Source: Polyangiaceae bacterium
GTDB lineage: Bacteria > Myxococcota_A > Polyangia > Polyangiales > Polyangiaceae
Direction of reading: 5' to 3'
DNA length: 64,000 nt
Assembly: GCA_029266615.1 (NCBI GenBank)
Contig: JAQSWN010000008.1
Location: 1 to 64,000 of the forward strand
The number at the start of each line of letters is the position of its first letter. The first letter of the stretch is position 1. The notes below the pieces were generated by a model that was given only the letters and a program-made list of their open reading frames with translations, did not search any database and had not been told where the DNA came from. Position numbers and translations under genes: made by a program. This document shows, piece by piece, positions 41,936 to 50,758 of the stretch.

Positions 41936-42898
41936 ATGCGCTTCGCTCGGCTCAGTCTGATGCTGCTCGCGGGGGGAGCCTTCAGTCAGCGCGCCCACGC
42001 GGAAACCGCGCGGTTCGACTTTCTCGGGCCGGACTGCACCGACAGCGCGCCGTTGCTCGAGAGCCGCCTCGAGGAGCTCGTGGAGCCGCACGAACGCGCC
42101 CGCCTCGGAGGCCGCGTGGCCGTGACGCGCAGCGCCGACCGCTACGAGATCGAGATGAGTATCGGTCTGGACGGTCGCTCGTTGGGGACGCGACGCTTCG
42201 AAGCGAGCAGCTGTGCTCGCGCCGCGGAGACAGCCGCGGTCGCCGCCTCCCTCGCCGTTTTCGCAGAGGACGGCGAGCCGCGAGGCGCGGCCGAGAGCGG
42301 CATTGAGCCGACTGTCTGGACGCAGCGCCCGGATCCGAAGCCGGATTTCGTCCGACCGGGCCCGGCCCCGCAGCTAAATCGAGCAGGGCCATCGGTCGAG
42401 GGGCGGCTCGGCGCGTTCGTCACCTTGGATGTCGGCGCCCTGCCTCAGCCTGTGTTGGGGGTCGCGCTCACCCTCGAGCTCGGCGTCGGCCAGCGCTGGT
42501 CGTTCGCCTTGCTGGGCGGCGCCACCACCGAGCAACGCCGAGGGCTACGCGAGCCGCAAGGCGTGCTGCTCTCGGCAATGAGCGCCGCCGGCCGTGCTTG
42601 TGGTGCTCCCTGGCTCGGCGCTCGGCACCGGCTAGACCTGTGCGCGGGCGCGCAGCTCTTTCGAGCGCGTGGGCGCGGGGAAGGCTTCGACTCGAACCGC
42701 GCCGCGTCCTTGATGTGGGTCGCTCCCCTGCTGGGCGCGAGATTCACGCTGAGCACGGGCTTCATCGAATGGCGCGCGGAGGTCGATGGTTCCGTGCCAC
42801 TGGCGCGGCGCCGCTTCCTGGTCGATGGAGACGAGGTATCGCGCGCGGCCGCGCTCGTCGCCACCGTGCGGATCGGAGCGCTCTTGAGGTTTCGATGA
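41936..42898 (+). CDS. Exported outer-membrane-like protein, first gene of ECF cassette
   Basis: This 320-residue protein has a signal peptide (LSLMLLAGGAFSQRAHA). The N-terminal 120 residues look like a periplasmic domain (RFDFLGPDCTDSAPLLESRL, then YEIEMSIGLDGRSLGTRRF). The C-terminal 180 residues are alternating beta strands with aromatic ends (LGAFVTLDVGAL, WSFALLGGATTEQR, FIEWRAEVDGSVPL, ALLRFR), as in a small outer-membrane barrel. Its stop overlaps the ATG of the sigma factor gene (ATGA), so they are translationally coupled. It could sense or report envelope state. Confidence 0.75.
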   Translation: MRFARLSLMLLAGGAFSQRAHAETARFDFLGPDCTDSAPLLESRLEELVEPHERARLGGRVAVTRSADRYEIEMSIGLDGRSLGTRRFEASSCARAAETAAVAASLAVFAEDGEPRGAAESGIEPTVWTQRPDPKPDFVRPGPAPQLNRAGPSVEGRLGAFVTLDVGALPQPVLGVALTLELGVGQRWSFALLGGATTEQRRGLREPQGVLLSAMSAAGRACGAPWLGARHRLDLCAGAQLFRARGRGEGFDSNRAASLMWVAPLLGARFTLSTGFIEWRAEVDGSVPLARRRFLVDGDEVSRAAALVATVRIGALLRFR

Positions 42899-43470
42899 CC
42901 CCGCTCGCCGAAATTTTCACGGAGGGCGCGCGCGACGGCCAACTCTCGTTCGAGCAAGTTTACGAGGATTTCTTCGCTTTCGTGTACCGCAACGCGCGCC
43001 GCTTGGGCGTGCCTGCAAGCGCGGCGGACGACGTGGTTCAAGAGGTGTTCGTGGTGCTTTACCGCAAGCTTCCGACGTACGACGGTCGCGCGACCCTGCA
43101 GAGCTGGGTCTACGGCATCCTGGCGTACACCGTGCGCGACTACCGGCGCGCATTCCGACGAAAGCAAGGGCCGCTCGTAGCAGTGGAGGGCGAGGAACAG
43201 CTTCAGCCGGCGCCAAGTACTTCCAGCCCCGAGCGGCGCGCAGAGCACGTCCAGGACGTAGCGCTCTTGATGCGACTCCTGCAAGAGCTTCCGGACGCAC
43301 AGCGTGAGCTCATCGTGCTGGCAGACCTGGAGCAGTTGAGCATTCCGGAAATTTGCGAGTGCGTCGGCGGAAACAGCAACACGGTGTACTCGCGCCTTCG
43401 CGTGGCGCGCGAAGCGCTCAAGGCCAAGCTGGCTCGTCACCTTCTCGCCTCGCGGAGACCAAATACATGA
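42895..43470 (+). CDS. ECF RNA polymerase sigma factor
   Basis: This 191-residue sigma-70 family protein has region 2 FEQVYEDFFAFVYRNARRLG and DVVQEVFVVLYRKLPTYDG, then LQSWVYGILAYTVRDYRR, and region 4 LPDAQRELIVLADLEQLSIPEICECVGGNSNTVYSRLRVAREAL. It overlaps the previous and next genes by 4 bp each. It would direct RNA polymerase to a small stress regulon. The next gene is a single-pass membrane protein placed like an anti-sigma factor. Confidence 0.95.
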   Translation: MTPLAEIFTEGARDGQLSFEQVYEDFFAFVYRNARRLGVPASAADDVVQEVFVVLYRKLPTYDGRATLQSWVYGILAYTVRDYRRAFRRKQGPLVAVEGEEQLQPAPSTSSPERRAEHVQDVALLMRLLQELPDAQRELIVLADLEQLSIPEICECVGGNSNTVYSRLRVAREALKAKLARHLLASRRPNT

Positions 43471-44126
43471 CGACCCCCGAAATCGACCAAGAGCTCGAGC
43501 GGCTGTTCTCCGCTACACGCGACGCGACTCAACCGGACGCGGCGGCACGGGAGCGCGTTCGTACTGCTTTGACACCGAGGCTGGCTGGCAGTGGGGGCGG
43601 CGGCACGGCCTGGAGTCATCGGGCGGGGGCGGTGGCTGGGGTGACGCTGCTCGTAGCGGGTGCGGCAGTTCTTTGGCTGACCGCCGCGCCGGAGCCGCCT
43701 CTGGTCGCGTCAGCGGGCGTGAAGTCGGCGCCTGTGCGCGAGCCAACTCCGCCGATTGCGGCGCCCATCTCGGCGCCGCTCTCCGCTACCTCCACGCCGA
43801 CTTTGGTCCCTTCAGCGACCAGCAGAAGGGGCAAGTCAGCTCCCATCATTTCGTCTCCCGCGGTCGACCCCGCGGAGGAGCTCGCGCTGGTCCGGCAGAT
43901 GCAGCACGCGCTTCGGGCCGGCAACTTTGATCGGGCGCTCACTCTGGCGACCGAGCATGGGCGTCGATTCCCGCGTGGGTCATTGCTGGAGGAGCGGGAA
44001 GGCGTGCGCGCCATCGCTCGCTGCCGGCTTGCCGCGCCCGAAGCGCGGCCGGCGATCTTGGAAAGCTTCACGAATCACTTTGGGAGCTCCCCTTATGCGG
44101 GTCGCGCGAAAGCGGCTTGCCAGTGA
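43467..44126 (+). CDS. Putative anti-sigma factor, single-pass membrane protein
   Basis: This 219-residue protein has a cytoplasmic N-terminus of about 55 residues (EIDQELERLFSATRDATQPD), one membrane helix (AGAVAGVTLLVAGAAVLWLTAA), a Pro/Ser-rich periplasmic linker and a C-terminal helical TPR-like part (LALVRQMQHALRAGNFDRAL, then a hairpin to ESFTNHFGSSPYAGRA). The ATG overlaps the sigma gene stop (ATGA). The topology fits an anti-sigma factor. No HXXXCXXC zinc motif is present, so it is not of the ZAS type. Confidence 0.78.
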   Translation: MTTPEIDQELERLFSATRDATQPDAAARERVRTALTPRLAGSGGGGTAWSHRAGAVAGVTLLVAGAAVLWLTAAPEPPLVASAGVKSAPVREPTPPIAAPISAPLSATSTPTLVPSATSRRGKSAPIISSPAVDPAEELALVRQMQHALRAGNFDRALTLATEHGRRFPRGSLLEEREGVRAIARCRLAAPEARPAILESFTNHFGSSPYAGRAKAACQ

Positions 44127-44590
44127 CGCGCGCGCTCGGCGTCCTTGTGCTCACGTTGGCCGCGTCTTGTAGCGGCAGTGATCAAACTTTAGGCGAAACG
44201 CGGCGGCCGCCACCGCTCATCGTCGAGCCCGATCCCATTGCGGCCCCTGAGCCCGACCCCGATCCCGATCCCGATCCCGATCCCGACCCTACGCCGGACC
44301 CCGAGCCCATGCCGGACCCCGATCCGGGCCCCGAGGTACCGCCCTGCGAGGATGAGCTCCTCCACCCCGCCTTTACCGGTCGGTGTCAGTTGGAAGATTT
44401 TTGCCTGCCGCACGACCTTATCAGCCTGCAGGGGTACGAATGTACGAGCGGTCGTGTCTGCTGCGATGAGCGCGTCGGATGCGGCCCGACGGGCTGCGGA
44501 ACCGGCGGCACGTCGCAAGGAGGAGCCATGGCCGAGCCGGCGGCCGGCGCAGGTGCGAGCGCGGACTCGGGGGCGGGAGGAAGGCCCTGA
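44123..44590 (+). CDS. Lipoprotein with Asp-Pro repeat, last gene of ECF cassette
   Basis: GTG 44123 (MTRALGVLVLTL) overlaps the previous stop (GTGA) and gives a signal peptide with lipobox AASC. A spacer of PDPDPDPDPDP type follows (residues about 44-68), coded by tandem cccgat hexamers that may vary in number between strains. Then comes a Cys-rich domain (PCEDELLHPAFTGRCQLEDFC, CTSGRVCCDERVGCGPTGCG). It is probably held at the cell surface on a rigid stalk. As the fourth coupled gene of the sigma cassette it may be a sensor or target. Unknown function. Confidence 0.75.
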   Translation: MTRALGVLVLTLAASCSGSDQTLGETRRPPPLIVEPDPIAAPEPDPDPDPDPDPDPTPDPEPMPDPDPGPEVPPCEDELLHPAFTGRCQLEDFCLPHDLISLQGYECTSGRVCCDERVGCGPTGCGTGGTSQGGAMAEPAAGAGASADSGAGGRP

Positions 44591-44605
44591 AGCGAAGCGC
44601 GGCGC

Positions 44606-45088
44606 TCAGGCCCCGCGGCGAGCGGCGTCGATCTTCGCGACGTCGATCTTCCTCATCGTCATCATCGCGTCGAAGGCCCGCTTGGCTTCGGCTCCGCCCG
44701 CGATCATCGCTTCCGTGAGAGTGCGCGGGGTTATTTGCCAAGAGACGCCCCAGCGATCCTTACACCAGCCGCATTCACTCTCTTTGCCGCCGTTGTTCAC
44801 GATGGCATTCCAATAGCGATCCGTCTCCGCTTGGTCGTCGGTCGCGACTTGGAAGGAGAAAGCCTCACTTTGCTTGAAGGTGGGACCGCCGTTGAGCCCC
44901 ATGCAAGGAATGCCGAGCACCGTGAACTCGACGGTCAGCACGTCGCCCTGCTTGCCGCTGGGGAAGTCCCCCGGGGCGTGATGAACGGCCGTGACTTTGC
45001 TGTTCGGAAAGACCTCTGCGTAAAAGAGCGCTGCTTCCTGCGCGTCCTTATCGAACCAGAGACAGATCGTGTTTTTCGGTATCGCCAT
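44606..45088 (-). CDS. VOC-superfamily (PhnB/3-demethylubiquinone methyltransferase-like) protein
   Basis: ATG 45088 (MAIPKNTICLWFD) sits 7 nt from a GAGGAG site and is preferred over ATG 45094. At 160 residues it matches the PhnB-like group: AIPKNTICLWFDKDAQEAALFY, FPNSKVTAVHHAPGDFPSGKQGDVLTVEF, MGLNGGPTF, and CGWCKDRWGVSWQITP. These proteins are often mis-annotated as methyltransferases. Real activities are unknown. It is convergent with the ECF cassette by a 15-bp gap. Confidence 0.92.
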   Translation of the reverse strand: MAIPKNTICLWFDKDAQEAALFYAEVFPNSKVTAVHHAPGDFPSGKQGDVLTVEFTVLGIPCMGLNGGPTFKQSEAFSFQVATDDQAETDRYWNAIVNNGGKESECGWCKDRWGVSWQITPRTLTEAMIAGGAEAKRAFDAMMTMRKIDVAKIDAARRGA

Positions 45089-45400
45089 TTGCATGCTCCT
45101 CTTTCATCCGCGAGCTTTCGTTGCCGAGTGCGCGAGGCGCTTCACGGAGCGCGCGCGCTTCTCGGCCTCGGCACGGGCAGCAACTGTACCGCGACCCGTA
45201 AGCTTGAGCCCCAAGCAAGAACCCTACCCCGCTGTGCTCATGGCGACGGTCAGCTTTGGGGTATTTTTCGCCGGTGAGGCGCTGAAGCGCGGTGCGTCTT
45301 GGCGCACTGGCCTCCGTCCGCTCTTCCCCTTGCCACTGCTGTCATATGCCAGAGACGGGGGCTTGCGGCAAGCCCCTCTGCGTGCCGCACAGTCGTCGCC
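45089..45400. other. Intergenic stretch with hairpin
   Basis: The 312 bp between the VOC gene and the divergent FAD monooxygenase carry no convincing gene. A perfect 8-bp hairpin, GGGGCTTG / CAAGCCCC (45358-45365 and 45369-45376, loop CGG), lies 24 bp before the monooxygenase ATG. It could be an operator or attenuator. The plus-strand frame 45069-45404 in this stretch has no protein-like features. Confidence 0.5.
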
Positions 45401-46870
45401 ATGACGAACACACATGCCGTGGTGATCGCAGGGGCAGGTCCGACAGGGTTGATGCTGGCGGCGGAGCTGGGGCTGTCGGGAGTTGACGTCGCAATCGTGG
45501 AGCGACGCAACAATCAGGAGCTCGCGGGACTTCGTGCCGGCGGATTGCATGCGCGCACGCTCGAAGTGCTCGACCAGCGTGGAGTTGCAGCGCGATTCAT
45601 CTCGCAAGGCAAAGTCATGCAGGTGACCGGCTTCGCCATGATCCCGCTGGATATCAGCGACTTTCCGACGCGCCACCACTACGGGCTCGCGCTCACGCAG
45701 AACCACATCGAGAGGCTGCTCGCCGACTGGGTGGAGGAGCTATCAGTTCCGATCTATCGGGGTCGAGACATCACCGGCTTCACGCAAGACGACACCGGAG
45801 TGGACGTGGCGCTCTCGGATGGCGCTTCTCTGCGCGCGCAGTACCTGGTCGGGTGTGACGGCGGTCGCAGCGCGATTCGGAAGCACGCCGGCATCGGGTT
45901 CACGGGCTGGGACGCGTCGGTCAGTTACTTGATTGCGGAGGCCGAGATGGCGAAAGAGCCGGTGCTCGGCGTGCGACCAGGCGAGCGCGGTATCAACGCG
46001 CTCGCCAAGCTCGAGGACGGAAAGCGCGTGCGCGCCGTGCTCGTCGAGGCGGAAGTCATGCGCGGCGAAGAACCAACGCTTCCAGAGTTGCGAGCGGCTC
46101 TGGTCGCCGTCTACGGCACGGATTTCGGTGTGCACGGCGTCACGTGGCTCTCTCGGTTCAGCGACATGGCGCGGCAGGCGGAGTCCTACCGAGCGGGGCG
46201 AGTCCTGCTCGCGGGCGACGCCGCACACGTGCACTCCCCAGCGGGCGGGCAAGGCCTCAACACGGGTCTACAAGACGCGGTAAACCTCGGGTGGAAGCTC
46301 GCGCAAGTCGTGCGCGGCACGTCGCCCGCGAGCTTGCTGGACACCTACCACGCGGAGCGCCACCCCGTCGCCGCGCGAGTGCTCAAAAATACGTTGGCGC
46401 AAACGGCGCTCGGCCGGGGTGATCCACGCACCCAGGCCTTGCACGAGCGCATGTCGGAGCTGTTGAAGCTGGAAGAGCCTCGCAAACAGTACGCAGGAAT
46501 GATGTCCGGATTGGATATTCACTACGACCTCGGGGTGGGCCACCCCCTGCTCGGCCGACGCATGCCGGACCTCGACGTGGAGACCGACGGCGGCGTGCGT
46601 CGGGTGTCCGGGCTCTTGCATCAGGCGCGCCCCGTGCTGCTCAACCTAGGAGATCCGGACCACGTCGACATCGCGCCATGGGCCGACCGGGTTCGCTGGC
46701 TCAACGCGCGCTACGAAGGAGCTTGGGACCTACCGGTGCTCGGCGAGGTGCCTGCACCGAGCGCCGTTCTGATACGCCCGGACGGCCACGTCGCTTGGGT
46801 CGGTGAAGGCACCGACGTGGGACTTCGGCCGGCGTTGGAGAGATGGTTCGGCGCGCCTACGGTGCCGTAA
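45401..46870 (+). CDS. FAD-dependent aromatic-hydroxylase-type monooxygenase
   Basis: ATG 45401 ([19 protein letters not shown]) gives 489 residues. FAD motifs are the Rossmann [19 protein letters not shown] with VAIVERR, the middle [17 protein letters not shown] (DG motif), and [36 protein letters not shown] (GD motif). It belongs to the PheA/TfdB/rifampicin-monooxygenase-like class A flavoprotein group, which hydroxylates phenolic or polyketide substrates with NAD(P)H and O2. The C-terminal thioredoxin-like part ([15 protein letters not shown]) is present. Its 3' end overlaps the convergent SDR gene by 14 bp. Substrate unknown. Antibiotic inactivation or biosynthetic tailoring are both possible. 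Confidence 0.93.
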   Translation: MTNTHAVVIAGAGPTGLMLAAELGLSGVDVAIVERRNNQELAGLRAGGLHARTLEVLDQRGVAARFISQGKVMQVTGFAMIPLDISDFPTRHHYGLALTQNHIERLLADWVEELSVPIYRGRDITGFTQDDTGVDVALSDGASLRAQYLVGCDGGRSAIRKHAGIGFTGWDASVSYLIAEAEMAKEPVLGVRPGERGINALAKLEDGKRVRAVLVEAEVMRGEEPTLPELRAALVAVYGTDFGVHGVTWLSRFSDMARQAESYRAGRVLLAGDAAHVHSPAGGQGLNTGLQDAVNLGWKLAQVVRGTSPASLLDTYHAERHPVAARVLKNTLAQTALGRGDPRTQALHERMSELLKLEEPRKQYAGMMSGLDIHYDLGVGHPLLGRRMPDLDVETDGGVRRVSGLLHQARPVLLNLGDPDHVDIAPWADRVRWLNARYEGAWDLPVLGEVPAPSAVLIRPDGHVAWVGEGTDVGLRPALERWFGAPTVP

Positions 46871-47618
46871 CCTGTGCCAACCCTCCGTCGACGGCCAGCT
46901 CCGCGCCGGTGGTGAAAGTAGCTTCGAACGCCAAGAAGAGCGCGGCGCGTGCGACCTCGTCCGGCGTGCCGTGGCGCTTCATTGGCGTGATTCGGTCGCC
47001 CACGAGGCGCAGCTCCGCCCGCTTCTCTTCCGTGATGCCCATGATGCCCAGCGACGGCGTATCGATGAAGCCGGGCGCGACGGTATTGACGCGGATCCGT
47101 CGCGGGAGCAGCTCGGCCGCGATTGCCTGGGCGAAGGCGCGCACGGCGGCCTTGCTCGCGAGGTACACGCTCATGGTGGGCGACGCGGGTGCCGCCGTCA
47201 CCGTCGCGAGCGTGATGGATCCTCCCTCGTGGAGCAGAGGCGCCAGACGCTGCACTGCGAAGAACGCGCCGCGCGTGTTGATGCCGAGCTGCCGGTCGAA
47301 GCTCTCCGGCGTGACTTGGTCGAACGGCTCGAGCTCCGATACGCCCGCGAACACGAACAGGGCGTCGATCGCACCCAACCGTTCACCGACCACCCCCGCC
47401 AGTCGGTCCAGCTCGGGCAGCTCGGCGATGTCCGAGCGCTCGACCTGCGCCGTGGGCCCGAGCTCGAGCTGGGCAGCCTGCGCACGTGCGGCATGCTTGC
47501 CGGTGACGAGCACGCGAGCTCCCCCTGCCACCAGCCGCTTTGCCGTGACCAAGCCCATTCCGTGCGTCCCGCCCATCACGACCGCTTTGATTCCGACGTA
47601 CCGTTGCGAGTTTTCCAT
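46857..47618 (-). CDS. Short-chain dehydrogenase/reductase
   Basis: ATG 47618 ([18 protein letters not shown]) gives 253 residues. It is a classical SDR: cofactor motif [25 protein letters not shown], active site YLASK (Tyr and Lys) and [12 protein letters not shown], with [12 protein letters not shown] at the end. It is cytoplasmic and NAD(P)-dependent, substrate unknown. It is divergent from a LysR regulator at 47686 with only 67 bp between, a layout that usually means the regulator controls the SDR. The 3' end overlaps the monooxygenase. Confidence 0.93.
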   Translation of the reverse strand: MENSQRYVGIKAVVMGGTHGMGLVTAKRLVAGGARVLVTGKHAARAQAAQLELGPTAQVERSDIAELPELDRLAGVVGERLGAIDALFVFAGVSELEPFDQVTPESFDRQLGINTRGAFFAVQRLAPLLHEGGSITLATVTAAPASPTMSVYLASKAAVRAFAQAIAAELLPRRIRVNTVAPGFIDTPSLGIMGITEEKRAELRLVGDRITPMKRHGTPDEVARAALFLAFEATFTTGAELAVDGGLAQVTAP

Positions 47619-47671
47619 GCGCAACGTCTAGCTTTACGGACTTCGACCTGGCAGTGGCGTAGATGTAGACT

Positions 47672-47695
47672 CATCGTCCACGCTCATGGACGATG
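47672..47695. promoter_or_regulatory. 9-bp palindrome over the LysR start codon
   Basis: CATCGTCCA (47672-47680) is the exact reverse complement of TGGACGATG (47687-47695) with a 6-nt spacer. The ATG of the LysR gene (47686) lies at the end of the spacer. The site sits in the divergent promoter region with the SDR gene. It could be a LysR operator used for autorepression, or an RNA hairpin that hides the start codon. Confidence 0.55.
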
Positions 47696-48627
47696 GAAGC
47701 AACCTCAACGACTTCGCGATCTTCGTACGTGTGGTCGAGCACGGGGGCTTCGCGGCGGCGGCGCGCGCCCTGCGAGCGCCCAAGTCGACGCTCAGCAAAC
47801 GGGTTGCCGAGCTCGAAGCGAGCCTGGGCGTGCGCCTGCTCGAGCGGACCTCGCGCCGCTTCGTCGTGACGGAGGCAGGAAGGGACTTCCACCGCCACGC
47901 CGCGGCGATGCTCATCGAGGCGGAAAACGCGCGGAGCGTGGTGCTCGGCAGGCTGGCAGAGCCTGCTGGCACCGTGCGGCTCACGGCGTCTCTCCCCACG
48001 GCGCAGCTCTCCCTCGCCGGTATGATCCCCGACCTCGTTCGCCGCTGGCCCAAGCTCAGGCTGCTGGTGAACGCGACCGATCGGTTCGTCGACTTGGTGC
48101 GCGACGGCTTCGACTTGGGCATTCGCGATCACTTCGCGCCCCTCGAGGATTCGGACTTGGTGCAGAGGACGCTCCAGTACCAACCGAGCGTACTGGTTGC
48201 GGCGCCTCGCTACTTGGAACGCCACGGCACGCCTGATGAGCCTACGCAGCTTGCGGCGCATGACGGTCTGCTTTCCGGCCCGCTCGACGCGCCCTGCCGT
48301 CTCACCCACGTGCGCGGGACAGCCGCAGAGCTCTCGATGCAACCCCGGCTGTTCGCCGACGAAAGATTGGTGCTGCTCGAGGCGGCGAGCGCAGGGCTAG
48401 GAATTGCGTGCCTGCCGTTCCAGCTCTGCGCGGAGCGGCTGCACGCGGGAGCGCTCGTGCGCGTGCTGCCGGATTGGACCGCCGATGGCGTCACTTCCAC
48501 GCTGTTGATGCCGCCCCGCCGTGCCGAGCTGCCCGCCGTGCGTGCCGTCGCAGACTTCCTCATCGAGCGGTTTCGAGCAACGGAAACGAGCCTCACTCTC
48601 AATCCAAGCCGTAGCCGTTCGTTCTAA
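47686..48627 (+). CDS. LysR-type transcriptional regulator
   Basis: This 313-residue protein has the winged HTH FAIFVRVVEHGGFAAAARALRAPKSTLSKRVAELEASLGVRLLERTSRRFVVTEAG. The effector-binding domain follows (GTVRLTASLPTAQLSLAGMI, DLGIRDHFAPLEDSDLVQRTL, GLGIACLPFQLC). It is divergent from the SDR at 46857-47618 and probably regulates it. The start codon lies in a palindrome. The 3' end overlaps the convergent sigma factor gene (48599) by 29 bp. Confidence 0.93.
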   Translation: MDDGSNLNDFAIFVRVVEHGGFAAAARALRAPKSTLSKRVAELEASLGVRLLERTSRRFVVTEAGRDFHRHAAAMLIEAENARSVVLGRLAEPAGTVRLTASLPTAQLSLAGMIPDLVRRWPKLRLLVNATDRFVDLVRDGFDLGIRDHFAPLEDSDLVQRTLQYQPSVLVAAPRYLERHGTPDEPTQLAAHDGLLSGPLDAPCRLTHVRGTAAELSMQPRLFADERLVLLEAASAGLGIACLPFQLCAERLHAGALVRVLPDWTADGVTSTLLMPPRRAELPAVRAVADFLIERFRATETSLTLNPSRSRSF

Positions 48628-49552
48628 CCGGCACCCCCAGCTCCCCGCAGGTTTCGGTTAGTAGGTCCGGCGAGAAATAGTAGATGCGGAGCCGCGCGAT
48701 GCTCGCTTCGTCGACCTCGCTCCGAATCACGCAGCGAACACGCTCTCCTTCGAGGTGCCGGTACCACAGGAGGATGACGTGTTGACCGCGATGGAAGACG
48801 CTCTCGGCGCGGCCGCGAGCGCCGTCGTAGCCGTCCAGGTACTGGAGGGGTATGCCCGCCGAAAGGGGCGACAGGAGCGTGTGGTAGAGAATTCCAGAAC
48901 GAGGGTCCGTCGTCGCCGCGAGGCTCAAATCCACCGCGCACCCCGGCATTTCCACCGTAACCGTCTCGAGCAGCAACGCCGTGAGCGCAGGCAGATCCGC
49001 CGCGTTGAAAGCGCGGCAGAAGGCGTCCAGCGCCGCGGGAGGGGGCACGCGTGCCTCGCTCTCCTCTGAATCAGCCAGCTTGCTGCGGCCTCGGTGCAGG
49101 GCGGCCTTCACGGCCCCGACGCTGGTACCGAGCACGGCCGCTATGTCACCGTGCTCGAGGTCGAACGCGTCCTTCAGGACCACCGCTGCACGCTCCTGCG
49201 GAGAGAGCTTCGCGATGAGTGTACCGGCCGCCTCGCGCGTGGCGCGCGCGTCCGTCGTCATCACCTGCGTCTCGGGCCGCTCGCCCAGCTCCTCGCGGGT
49301 GCGGCGACTGCGGTCGATGTACAGGTTGGTGGCGACTCGGAAGAGCCAGGCCCGCGGCGTCTCAATCTCTGGTTTTATCATGGTGCCGAGCGTCACCAAT
49401 GCGCGGGCCAGCGTTTCCTGCACCAAATCCTCTGCGTCCCAGGGGCTACGCGTGAGGTGTCGGCAGTAGCGGTAAAGGTCTGGCCGTAGCGGCTCGAAGC
49501 TTTGGCTGAAGCGCCGACAAGCGTCGCGCGCGAGGGCGGCCAGGTCGTCCAT
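48599..49552 (-). CDS. ECF sigma factor with C-terminal SnoaL-like extension
   Basis: ATG 49552 (MDDLAALARDACRRF) gives 317 residues. Region 2 is YRYCRHLTRSPWDAEDLVQETLARAL with PRAWLFRVATNLYIDRSRR. Region 4 is LSPQERAAVVLKDAFDLEHGDIAAVLGTSVGAVKAALHRGRSKL. The last 130 residues (AALDAFCRAFNAADLPALTALL and onward) form an NTF2/SnoaL-like domain, as in ECF factors regulated by their own C-terminal extension rather than by an anti-sigma protein. It lies 11 bp after an SDR gene on the same strand, which could be its co-expressed target. Confidence 0.92.
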   Translation of the reverse strand: MDDLAALARDACRRFSQSFEPLRPDLYRYCRHLTRSPWDAEDLVQETLARALVTLGTMIKPEIETPRAWLFRVATNLYIDRSRRTREELGERPETQVMTTDARATREAAGTLIAKLSPQERAAVVLKDAFDLEHGDIAAVLGTSVGAVKAALHRGRSKLADSEESEARVPPPAALDAFCRAFNAADLPALTALLLETVTVEMPGCAVDLSLAATTDPRSGILYHTLLSPLSAGIPLQYLDGYDGARGRAESVFHRGQHVILLWYRHLEGERVRCVIRSEVDEASIARLRIYYFSPDLLTETCGELGVPVRTNGYGLD

Positions 49553-49563
49553 GTTCCTCGACA

Positions 49564-50388
49564 CTAGTCCACTCGCGAGCCGCAAGTGAGGTTCACGATC
49601 GCCCCCGTCGTGGCGGCGGCGCGCTCGGAGGCGAAAAAAGCTGCTGCTTCGGCGACCTGTGACAACGTGGGCAAGCGGCCGAGCAGCGTGGCGCGCTCGG
49701 CGTGCGCGGCCAGCATCGACTCGGGGGTCAGCCCATGCGCGGCCGCCGCCTCCGCGAAGACCTCACGGCTGTGTGAGCGCAAGAGCGCTTCTGGAATGGC
49801 GTCGACACGCAGACATACCGCGCGCACGCCGCTCGAGCCTAGCTCGCCGGCGAGATGTCGCGTCATCGCTTCCAGAGCTGCGCACGCGACGCCATAGCCC
49901 ATGAACCCGGGACCAGGCAGCACCGAGCCGGGGGTGGAGAGGGCCAGGATGACCCCGCTCTGCTGCCGAACCATCGCTCTCGAGGCCGCCTTGGCGATGA
50001 TGAAGTGAGCGCGCGCATAACCGATCAGCGGCGTCTCGAACTCGTGCAGCGATTGCTCGACGAAAGACTTCCCTTGCACGTGCTTCAAGCCAATGGCGTT
50101 GAGCACGACGTCGATGCGCTCGGCGCGCCCCAGCACCGCTTCCGCGTGCGCATCGACCGCGGCTGCCTCCAGCGCGTCGACGACCGCGATTTCCACCCTC
50201 CCCCCTGCCGCTCGGATGGCTGCGGCGGTCTCCTCGAGTCGGTCTCGCGTCCGGCCGGCAAGGAAAACCCACGCGCCCTCCCGCGCAAAGGTCAGAGCGG
50301 CGGCGGACCCAATCGCGCCACCTCCCCCGTGAACGATCGCCGTTCTGCCCGTCAATGACCCCGAGCCAGAAACACTTTTCTCCATCAT
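49564..50388 (-). CDS. SDR-family protein lacking the catalytic lysine
   Basis: The start is uncertain: ATG 50388 or 50385 (MEKSVSGSG), or GTG 50409. It has about 274 residues. The cofactor motif is present (GGGGAIGSAAALTFAREGA, FLAGRTRDRL) and so is the central VLNAIG. At the active site the sequence reads GYGVACAALEAM, so the usual Tyr-x-x-x-Lys has Cys in place of Lys. A Ser is at LALSTPG. The protein may be a non-standard reductase, a binding protein or a dead enzyme. It is followed 11 bp later by an ECF sigma gene, probably in one operon. Confidence 0.85.
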   Translation of the reverse strand: MMEKSVSGSGSLTGRTAIVHGGGGAIGSAAALTFAREGAWVFLAGRTRDRLEETAAAIRAAGGRVEIAVVDALEAAAVDAHAEAVLGRAERIDVVLNAIGLKHVQGKSFVEQSLHEFETPLIGYARAHFIIAKAASRAMVRQQSGVILALSTPGSVLPGPGFMGYGVACAALEAMTRHLAGELGSSGVRAVCLRVDAIPEALLRSHSREVFAEAAAAHGLTPESMLAAHAERATLLGRLPTLSQVAEAAAFFASERAAATTGAIVNLTCGSRVD

Positions 50389-50758
50389 GCCGGGAACGAC
50401 GGACGACACGCGCCAAAGGATACGGGGCGGCGTGGGGCTGGCGCCGCTTTGGTTGCGGCAGCGGCTAACCGGAACGCGCGCGCCGGGGATGCCGGAACGA
50501 AATCGCCGGTGGGCCCTGGGGCGTCTCTCCCCGAGAGAGGCACGGGATGGGCCGATATTGGCCTCACGTTTGCTTCAGCCTCGTCCTGGCTGGCCAAAAC
50601 GCCATCGCACGGGTGTCAATTTCGCAACGCATGGCGCAACCTCGAGGGGCGCCGTGTGACGATTGCGTGGCAAGCACTTTCCGCTGTGACACGAGCTAAG
50701 ACGTAACGTACGAGCACGGGACTGCAACCGCCTGCGTTGCCGCCCAGGAGATGAACCA

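Noticed and set aside
45069-45404. 111-residue plus-strand open frame before the monooxygenase
   Set aside because: It begins inside the VOC gene on the other strand, has no domain, no ribosome site and an Arg/Pro composition typical of chance frames.
50655-50690. Possible Pho box before pstS (repeated TGTGAC)
   Set aside because: The two copies are 30 bp apart and do not match the 11-bp-spaced direct repeats of known Pho boxes, so I did not list it as a site.
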